From NCBI GenBank assembly GCA_020796225.1, contig CM036753.1, positions 77,179,865 to 77,243,864 on the forward strand: DNA of 64,000 nucleotides. Reading direction: 5' to 3'. This document shows positions 56,269 through 64,000 of the stretch, piece by piece. This DNA comes from Arion vulgaris. Its lineage: Eukaryota; Mollusca; Gastropoda; Stylommatophora; Arionidae. Both the position numbers and the translations under genes were made by a program. Position 1 is the first letter of the stretch. Each line of letters begins with the position of its first letter. Below the pieces are notes generated by a model that had not been told where the DNA came from, searched no databases, and saw nothing but the letters and a program-made list of their open reading frames with translations.

Positions 56269-56744
56269 TTATACTATCTCACATTTTGCTCAGGTTGTGA
56301 CACATAGCATATTCTCATTACAATTTTCAACTGCCATGGAATCTTTAGCATACACAATTTGTACACTGGGCTTTCTTGTTTTTCGTCCATTTCTGATATG
56401 ACTAGATACTTGATGTACCTACACTGAAGTCACTAATTGTCCAAATTTGGTTAAAATAAATTTCCACCATAAGCGAAAACAGACTGGGAAACATCGCTGC
56501 AGAAATCTCATTAAGACGCACTTTCTGAGTTGAGTCCAGTAGTTCCCAGTAAAATACTAATATTGAAAAGAAAACAACTGATGTGTTGTACTCAGTACTG
56601 CTTTTTTTGGTGCTTATAGGTCTTATGTACTTTTACTCTGTGAAATGGATTATAATAGAGTTAAACTCACCAATTCAATTAGATCAGTTGAGGTAATTTC
56701 CAGTAGATTGGACAAAACATCAACCCAACATAACTAGACATTCA

Positions 56745-56910
56745 TTTGACTGAAACCCACTAAGGAAGATAACAATTGGGATTCCAAAGAATGACTGGTG
56801 AAGAACAGTAAATGAGAACATCAAAGCCTCATGGACAGAGCTAAAAATACTCAGAATAGAAATTAATGAAGAGCTACAGTTGCATTCCACTGTGAACAAG
56901 AAAGTTTAGT
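56745..56910 (+). pseudogene. LINE 3' remnant, decayed
   Basis: A frame gives RKITIGIPKNDW then RTVNENIKASWTELKILR, resembling GKRTxGRPKxxWRRTVxxxI...WxELK of RT C-termini. Confidence 0.45.
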
Positions 56911-57221
56911 ACTAGTAGTAGCTGAGACAATATACTTTTCTGCTCCCTAGTAATTTTCTTTGAAGCTTTTGTTACAATTTTTGTCTCATAATATTTTTTA
57001 CCCATAATTAATTTGCTTCTTAATTTTTCTCCTTCCTTCATTATCTATAGACACTGGTGTCTGTTTCTTCACTTAAACTTCATTGTGTCATTCTTCCTTT
57101 GTAAGCTCTAGGCAGTGTGTTTCCACTGCCTAATTGGAAATCTGTCTTGGTACTTAACAAATTTGAACACTTTATTGTGTCGGCCATCTGTATATGTATC
57201 TCTGATAAATTTAAATGGTTA

Positions 57222-57465
57222 ACAATTAATATAATAAATTTTCCGTAGCCTTTTCAGACCTTCTGGTGTGAAGTGCATGTCACTTCATATTTCTAGACCC
57301 TAGTGTGCAGGATGTAGGAGGTCTAATTCTTCTCCTCACTTGTAGAATGTTGAGTGTGTGATTAAACCCACAACCTTCCGAGTCTTATACCTCTGAGCCT
57401 GAGTCGATACCTCTGAGTCCGAGTCGATAGACAATCGCTTTCACATTATGCTAATCCATCCCACT
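57222..57465 (-). mobile_element. SINE family A copy
   Basis: Minus strand: head ggattagcataatgtgaaag, gactcggactcagagg, then a B-box-like gtgggtttaatcacac, the body with tacaagtgaggagaagaatt and a tail with ctgaaaaggctacggaaaat. A 20-bp stretch (cctctgag-ctgagtcgata) is duplicated in the head. Confidence 0.82.
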
Positions 57466-57759
57466 ATTTAACGATTACTCCTACTTCATTATTCAAGTCA
57501 CAAAACACCAGAAATATAAGCTGGCAACTGTTGGTTGAACTATTCATTCCACAGAAAATCTCTTCATTCCATATTGCATTTAGTTGTTGAACATGTCAAG
57601 TAAAATGACTTTTAATACTAACACGTTATTTGTCTATGTTTGAGCCATAGTCAGTGAGGCAAAATTGTCTTTCCTAGTATTAATATATATTTGGTTGTTG
57701 CATAATTACATATTTTTACTCTGCTCTTTAGCAGAATACTTTTATATTGTTCTTCTTCT

Positions 57760-57870
57760 GCATCACCCGCTATGAATTCAGATGTAGTCAGGGCACCTTG
57801 TACGGTTCTTTTGACTGATTTTTGCGTGAAGTCCTGCTTTCCCTATTACCAGTTCCTTCCGCCATACTTT
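57760..57870. mobile_element. SINE family F, partial copy
   Basis: Has gctatgaattcagatgtagt, cttttgactgatttttgcgt and ccctattaccag as in the 50556 copy. Confidence 0.6.
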
Positions 57871-58131
57871 TATATTATTTTTGTTTGGGTCTTTAGTAAT
57901 GTGTTGCATATTTTTATACTTACTTGTATTTATTAGTAATATCTGATAGTTTTTTTTCATGCATTCAACCAAATATATTATACATTATATCATTAGGAAG
58001 CAGAGTTTTGCTTATGTGTATGAAGTTTGTGCTTGTGCTAGTTTACAGACTGTGAAATGCAGGTTGTAGATGTTGTATAGTGTTGTGGTAAAATGTTGTC
58101 TCAATATATGTTATTCTAATGAATGAAATAA

Positions 58132-58412
58132 TCTCTGTAGCTCGAGCGGTAGTGAGCTCGATCACAAACCCAAGTGTACCTGGTTCAAACCCCACGGTGG
58201 GCAAGTTTGGAAGCTCTCGCGATCGTTCTCTCTCACGCTATCATAAGTTTGGAAGCAAATTCATTTCTGTGGGATTTTTACACAAGGTAAAAATAGGCCT
58301 CACCGCTCAGAAAGCAATGGCAAACTACTGAATGTATAAGTGGTGCTAGAAAATCAACGACTCGTTTACTGTGGTTGATGGCTACGTCCCTTAGGATATG
58401 CCACAATTTATT
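58132..58412 (+). mobile_element. SINE family E copy, most complete
   Basis: Head ctgtagctcgagcggtagtg and agctcgatcac, B box ctggttcaaaccccac, body gcaatggcaaactactgaat, tail ggatatgccacaattta. A duplication of aagtttggaag with about 38 extra bases lies after the head. Confidence 0.9.
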
Positions 58413-58572
58413 TTTTTTAAATCTAGATTAGTACTTATACAAAGTGTGTGTGTTTACCTGTTCACAAGTAAGTGTAATGTGTCAAGTCAAAATTATTCAA
58501 GTCATATCTAGTGTAAGATCTTTACGTAAAACAGTTTTCTTGTCTATATAAACTGTTGTTACTGCTCGTAAT

Positions 58573-59207
58573 CCTCCCCATGAGGCCATTACCTTGTAGT
58601 GATGGGGAGGCTTGGTGCTCTGATACAGTGAGCTGGCGCGGAACTTATGTTCCCGGAAGGGTTACCAAGCCGGAAAGGTCACTGAAGAGGGGACAGGCAA
58701 GCATGGTCTCCTGGTCCTCCAGGTTGGGGTTGGGCTTGGGACTAACGATCCCATCCTTTAAAAAAATTAAAGTTACGGAAACAACATCAAACATACAACC
58801 TATCTACGGGCATGAAGGGCTACCAGAGTCATTGACTCACATGACTGGAAGTGGTGAAAGCCGAAAGGAAGCTACTTTCATGAGGACGGAAGTCCTGAAT
58901 GCCAAAACCAAGACCAGAATTGGATGCTGGAATGTAAGAACAATGTACGAAACCGAAAAACTGTCACAAATAACAGCAGAAATACATATCCTAGGGGTTA
59001 GCGAGAGCAGATGGACAGGAAATGGAAGAAGTACCACTGCAACAGGTGAAGACCCAAGACGACCTGGAGGAGAACGATAGAGCAAGAGCTGAAGGAAATG
59101 AATCATAGCTGGAACACAATACAGAGGAAGGCCATGAACAGGGAAGAATGGTGTACGTTTGTTGCTGCCCTAAACGCCAAGGACGTAACAGGCTAAAGAG
59201 AAGAGAG
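58573..59207 (+). mobile_element. Internally deleted LINE with both ends (family L-H)
   Basis: Starts with a GC-rich 5' region (cctccccatgaggccattac), runs into the beginning of an endonuclease domain (RIGCWNVRTMYETEKL and ILGVSESRWTGNGR) and then at about 59045 jumps to the extreme RT C-terminus (a WNTIQRKAMNREEWCTF-like end). Everything between, including the whole RT core, is missing. Perfect 12-bp duplication actgctcgtaat at 58561-58572 and 59208-59219. Confidence 0.88.
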
Positions 59208-59271
59208 ACTGCTCGTAATACCGATTTTTAGGACAGAGTAGGATAGGGGTGACATGTACCTGTGGAATTTA

Positions 59272-59415
59272 ATGCCCACATGGCTAGTGCAGTCTGCTCA
59301 AAACTGTTTGGGTTAGGAATTTGTAATGCCCCCGACAGAAATAATTTCTTGGCCTAACTGTGGATTGAACTCGGTTCTCACATTCTAATACATTAGACCA
59401 GACGCTCCTGTCTAT
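59272..59415 (-). mobile_element. Degenerate tRNA-derived SINE
   Basis: The minus strand has gcgtctggtctaatgtatta and the B box cgagttcaatccacag, then aggccaagaaattatttctg. Confidence 0.5.
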
Positions 59416-59419
59416 ATAT

Positions 59420-61319
59420 GTACACAAAAGTCAGATGTTTATATTTGGTAGTTGTGGCTGTATTTGATGTTAGTAGGTGCATGTTTATCATGAGTTGTAT
59501 AATATATGTACAGAGAGTTGCATGCCATGCTTCTAGTTGCCCAGTTTGTGCAGATTATAATTTCATTATGGTGCAACTTGTTAGATAGTTTTACTTCTCA
59601 GATAATTTACAAATGCATATCAGCTCACTTTGCTTATTTCTTATTTGCTTATTCTTTTAATATCATCTTTTTGAAAAAGAAAGGTCTTTGTATGTTTTTA
59701 TTTACCAATCATGTATTAAGTTAAGTTAGAAGAAAAACAGCATTCTCCACCATAGGGTCTTTTATTTTGTTATATGTAACAGAAATGTTAATTTTACAGC
59801 AGCAGAAAGTAATAGCTTCATGACTTTCATGCCCATTCACATTTTTCATATGTGCAATAAATTAAGGTGACCAGACAGCACCAGGGTCAGTGAGCACTGA
59901 CTAAGACCCTACTCCACCTCCACATGGTAGCCTTTTAAACAGATTGATGATGATGAGTCTAGCAAAGTGGGTAGGGATCAAAGGGGAGCTGCTTTTGCAA
60001 TTAGATAGTAGCTATCATCGCAGCCACCATCGCAGCCACCAATGGTATGAGATCTATTTGAACTACAGACAAGCAAAATTGCAGAGTGAATGCGTCACAT
60101 GAGTTAACACAAGATTTGCATAGTGCAAGAACAACAATCTTGTTCTTGTAGCTGATAAAACTGCCTTGCTTGATTTTACATGTTCTGTCCTGTATCCAAC
60201 GTTTCCGCTTCTTGAGAAAATACAAAGAGGAAAACTTCAAATTGTCTAGTGGTGATCCAACCAACACATGTCTCAGAAATGCAGAAAATGTTTCTTATAC
60301 AGAACAATCTCACTGATTCAGAAAAAGTGACAAAGCAGGAACATACTCTTCTGCTCTGATCGTATACAAGATGCATTAAGTGGCTGAAAAGTGATCAATT
60401 AAGAGTGTCAGACACTAAATGTGCTAAAGAACAAAAATGTAATGGGCTGTCAGGAAACCCAAGCATCACCTTAAGCTGAAATTCTTTTTAAATCATCCTG
60501 TCTTAGATGCCATGGGAATCTATGAACCAGGGTACAATGTATTTACATTTTCAGTAAAAACCTCATAGATCATAAAGTGACCAACTAGGTTTGATAAGTT
60601 CAAAGAAGAAGATAATATTCTTCATTTTTAAAAAGATGTAGCTTTACATTTAACCATTTTCATCATGACTAAAACTACATGGTTAGAGAACTAAAATAAT
60701 GTATACATGGTATTTTTAACCAAATAAAGTATATGTTCATTTGTTGCTTTCATTAATACATAAATATTACCAGTTTATCACCGATATTTGCCAAATTTAA
60801 TCTATAAATTTCTTAAATACAACATTTAAGGTATTATTTATTACTGGTTTTAAAAAAACAACAGATACTGATGCTAAACTTTCTTGCATTTTCTACTATT
60901 TTACAACCATTCTTCTTTTATTTCCTGCATGATTAGAACCAAGTTATTAATGACTAATTTCTATATTGTTTTTTCATTGTTTGAACATTACCAATATTAG
61001 ACAATAAGGTTTGGACTGTTGATATGACATGTAATAATATTTGCTTATGATTGTCTCACCAAAACGTTGCTAGTTCCAATTGGATACTATATAACATGAA
61101 TACAAAAATAGTTACATTTTAATATTTCTTTCTATCTGGCTTACAGAAGACCACAAAGGTAATCAAACATTTATCTTCTTCCACTTCCAGAATTTATGAG
61201 TAATCAATAAGTTGGAGAAACACAATTTTCTGCACTTGATTTCATAATTGTTCTTTTTTTTAACTCTAATAATTAGTTCCTTCTCTTTTGACTTGCAGTA
61301 CATTTAAAAACAAAAAATA
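59420..61319. other. No gene recognised apart from the possible microexon
   Basis: AT-rich. A (GAT)n-type stretch at 59943-59957 follows loosely LINE-like text. The 60-90 codon frames here lack any domain. Confidence 0.45.
61147..61158 (+). CDS. Possible 12-base microexon
   Basis: A pyrimidine tract and ggcttacag acceptor are followed by aagaccacaaag and a gtaatc donor. Twelve bases, phase 0 on both sides, would add Lys-Thr-Thr-Lys just before the short last exon. Chance occurrence is quite possible. Confidence 0.25.
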
Positions 61320-61545
61320 GGGTCTCAATGGCGAAGTGGTTAAGTCGTTTGCCTGTCCTACTGAAGGTTGTGGGTTCAAGTCTTGACCGAGAAACATGTG
61401 TAATTTTCTCATGAGATCCCTAGGATTCTTGCTGGAGCTAAGGAGTTCATGCTTTGCACAATACTCTATAAGCACAATAAGCCATATGGGGAAACCCGGT
61501 GCAATGAAGTCAATCCTTCTCCTTTGGACCATTTTTGGGGATAAA
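61320..61545 (+). mobile_element. SINE family G copy with clear tRNA-like promoter
   Basis: Head gtctcaatggcgaagtggtt (A box), tcctactgaaggttgtgg, B box gtgggttcaagtcttg, then gatccctaggattcttgctg and acccggtgcaatgaagtcaa. The head resembles a type II (Leu/Ser) tRNA but lacks a foldable acceptor stem, so it is not a tRNA gene. Confidence 0.85.
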
Positions 61546-62270
61546 AACAAAAACATTTGCATTTTGAATATACATGTAATAAAATTAACTTTTAAAGATA
61601 CTTATTAGAATGGTGCAGTCTGTTGAAAAATAGATTCAAATTATTTGTTTGCAGAAAAACCGAAGAGTAACAAGGAGAGGTTTGCTCAAACATGTTCACA
61701 ATTTATACAGAAATAATTGAAGTTGTGCGATCTAATTTGAAAACATTTATTCTGCACAACTGACGTTTACAGTTTTCATTAAAAATTTTTTTATTTCAAG
61801 TGAATTAATTAACAGTTTTTTTGGGTAGAAAAGTTGTTTTATATTTGTATTGGGAGCAGTTAGTTCAAAGAAATTGGTTATAAATTATCATGTTATATTG
61901 TAGTTAAGGTGATTTCTTTGAAATATATATTCCCACTACAATCTGTTACGTAAATGTGCATGTGTAAATACCATTACTTAACACAACATATTCTAAATTT
62001 AGCAGTAGATGTAAAAAAAAACTCAATTTTCAGCAGTTATAAAAAAAATTACAACTGCAGGCAGGTTTTTTTTATAGTGATAGAACTATAGTTTATTTTA
62101 ACTCACAATAACTTCTAAAATTCCAGTAGTATTGGACATATAATGACAAATTTTTAGAATACAATTTGAGATATGTATATTTCTAACATGTTTCTATATT
62201 ATAGTAAGATTATCTGTGCTGATGTTTGGAAATTAGTGGGTGGCATAACATCATTGTTGTAAAACTGAAA
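61546..62270. other. Nothing recognised
   Basis: Very AT-rich spacer with several A and T runs. Confidence 0.5.
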
Positions 62271-62284
62271 TAATGGAGGACATA

Positions 62285-62590
62285 TAATTTCTGTAGAACT
62301 GTTAATTAATAGGTGACATTATTTATGTAGAACTGTTAATTAATAGGTGACATTATTTCTGTAGAACTGTTAATTAATAGGTGACATTATTTCTGTAGAA
62401 CTGTTAATTAATGGGTGATATTATTTCTGTAGAACTGTTAATTAATAGGTGACATTATTTCTGTAGAACTGTTAATTAATGGGTGACATTATTTCTGTAG
62501 AACTGTTAATTAATGGGTGACATTATTTCTGTAGAACTGTTAATTAGTAGGTGACATTATTTCTGTAGAACTGTTAATTAGTAGCCGATA
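62285..62590. repeat. 34-bp minisatellite, about 9 units, before the short last exon
   Basis: Unit ttctgtagaactgttaatta then ataggtgacattat. It ends about 155 bp upstream of the acceptor at 62745 and grades into worn units up to about 62690. Confidence 0.93.
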
Positions 62591-62745
62591 TATCATCATT
62601 ACTGTAAATCTGTTAATATTATTCGGGACATATCATCTCTATAAAACTGTTAATGGGGGTACATATAATCTTTATTATAAAACTGATCTATTTAATCATT
62701 CAATATATTATTATGTAATAATTATTGTGTTTTTTTTGTGTGCAG

Positions 62746-62832
62746 ACAAAACAGATTAACACTTATGGAACTGTGCCAGTGTCTAGGATACGAGCTCGAG
62801 CAACTTCTCGAAAGTCTATACTTCCATCCTGA
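62746..62832 (+). CDS. REEP: REEP1-4 family protein, short alternative last exon (28 codons)
   Basis: After a T-rich tract and the acceptor gtgtgcag, phase 0 reading gives TKQINTYGTVPVSRIRARAT then SRKSILPS and TGA at 62830-62832. Spliced from the exon ending at 46751, it gives a protein of about 270 aa, the normal REEP1-4 size, with a basic, Ser-containing C-terminus like the positively charged ends of vertebrate family members that contact microtubules. The exon starts with nearly the same bases (ACAAAACAG) as the long last exon. It is supported by phase, splice signal and residue character; there is no transcript evidence in hand. Confidence 0.62.
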   Translation, partial: TKQINTYGTVPVSRIRARATSRKSILPS

Positions 62833-63800
62833 CCTAGATGCCTTGAAGTATCCAATGTCTTTCTTAATGTACAGCCAGTCATCACAAAACAGCATTCTTG
62901 TACACCAGACTGAAGAAAGCAAATGAAGTGTGTGATAGGCAGTTTAGTATTTATTTTTGATGGAAATGGATGAGAAATATAAGCCCATGCCTGAGTTCTG
63001 CAATGCTGCAGTATCTGAACATGTGTCTGTTTACATTTGTTTATATCTGTGGGAGGAAAGTGTATTGATATAAATTTTCTGCTGAATACTTTTTCATTTA
63101 GAAAACTGGATAGAATCAACATCTCTGTTCGTAGGATTCATCAGCCCTCCTTTTTCGTAAGTGCCCAGTATTTTACAGCAAGCTGAAAGTATCAGCTATA
63201 AAATACACATATGTTTCTGAAGCAATTCCAAATTTTTCCTAAACTCAGAAAGTTTACTTACCCATTTTCATCTGGGTAGATTAGGGAATTGAACTCAATT
63301 AAAACACATTGATAAAATTCAGTCCAGTCTACAGCTACTATGCTACACTGATTCACTACTTCATAATTTTCTAAATGCAACTATTGCTATTTCGTCTTCT
63401 TATATGGTTTGGGAAATGACATGTTTAAGTAACTAATAACTGTACAGCGATGAACATAAGATCAACAAGAGTTTACCATTTCAAATTGTTTTTGTGGCTT
63501 ACACATATATTTTGTGATGAATGTGTGTGGTTTTTTCTCTCTTCTTAGTAGATCCCTAGTGACATTGTTTCTGTATTTGAACATATCTGCAGGGTTTTGG
63601 GGAAAATGTGATTTTTATTTGTGTATATAAATTGTGTCTTGCATATAAATGACATTGCATTAGTAGTCTTGATTAATATTACCCAATGTGAACTTCAGGT
63701 AGAAGCATAGCTGCTCAAATTGTTTAGTTATTCATATTGATATATTTTATTCTCTCTCTTTTGAAAAGAAAACCACAGTATGGATTACTGTATCAAAAAT
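62833..63800 (+). other. Putative 3' untranslated region of the short isoform and flank
   Basis: AT-rich, non-coding sequence after the TGA. It contains a degenerate tRNA-derived SINE in reverse at about 63262-63358. No canonical AATAAA found. Confidence 0.4.
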
Positions 63801-63807
63801 GTTTGAG

Positions 63808-64000
63808 TTATGTAGTCTGTGTCTATCTTAGTGCTACTTCTAAAACAGTAATTGTTTCATGTAGTCTGTAGCTATCTTACTTCTAAAACAGTAATTGTTT
63901 CATGTAGTCTGTAGCTATCTTACTTCTAAAACAGTAATTGTTTCATGTAGTCTGTAGCTATCTTACTTCTAAAACAGTAATTGTTTCATGTAGTCTGTAC
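63808..64000. repeat. 43-bp minisatellite running off the window end
   Basis: Unit tgtagtctgtagctatctta then cttctaaaacagtaattgtttca; over four units seen, the last one cut by the window edge. Confidence 0.93.

Noticed and set aside
61320..61395. A possible genuine tRNA gene
   Set aside because: Only the A and B boxes are convincing; there is no matching acceptor stem, and the same body follows other copies, so it is a SINE.

Overview
The window is eukaryotic genomic DNA from an animal. It is AT-rich and carries one split protein gene buried in long introns full of retroelement debris and minisatellites. The gene is a REEP1-4 family member (receptor expression-enhancing protein, TB2/DP1/HVA22 domain). 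Its protein sequence, the diversity of RTE/CR1-like LINE fragments and tRNA-derived SINEs, and the intron sizes suggest a lophotrochozoan, most likely a mollusc (gastropod or cephalopod). I cannot name the species from sequence alone.

Layout of the gene (+ strand). The initiating exon (about 11 codons in relatives) is not found and is probably upstream of the window. Coding exons follow at 9494-9566, 35295-35371, 36811-36931, 39100-39201, 42592-42718, 44381-44461 and 46642-46751, all with GT/AG borders and consistent phase. Two mutually exclusive last exons are then readable in the same phase. The proximal one (53004-54683) adds a 559-residue, disordered, acidic then Ser/Arg-rich tail, giving about 800 aa in total. 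The distal one (62746-62832) adds only 28 basic residues, giving a REEP of ordinary length (about 270 aa). The hairpin membrane region and the following amphipathic region are shared; only the cytosolic tail differs.

Everything else is intron, UTR or flank. The 25.7-kb intron 9567-35294 holds most of the SINEs, several LINE 3' ends, a piggyBac-like MITE and large minisatellites, including a 46-bp array of over 2.5 kb at 22069-25020. The introns around exon 39100-39201 hold young LINE copies with clean target-site duplications, two of them near-identical and in opposite orientation on either side of that exon. The 46752-53003 intron holds LINE fragments and a second TTAA-bounded element.

The most interesting patterns are these. 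(1) The tail-switching REEP gene, whose long tail clusters candidate Atg8-binding (LIR) and VAP-binding (FFAT-like) motifs. (2) A frame-neutral exon coding the putative amphipathic helix, framed by inverted LINE copies. (3) At least four minisatellites that each grew out of a piece of a SINE or LINE for which a single-unit copy exists elsewhere in the window. (4) Several nested insertions whose order can be read from target-site duplications. I see no structural RNA gene, CRISPR array or prokaryotic feature. Most open reading frames outside the REEP exons are repeat translations or broken LINE pieces.
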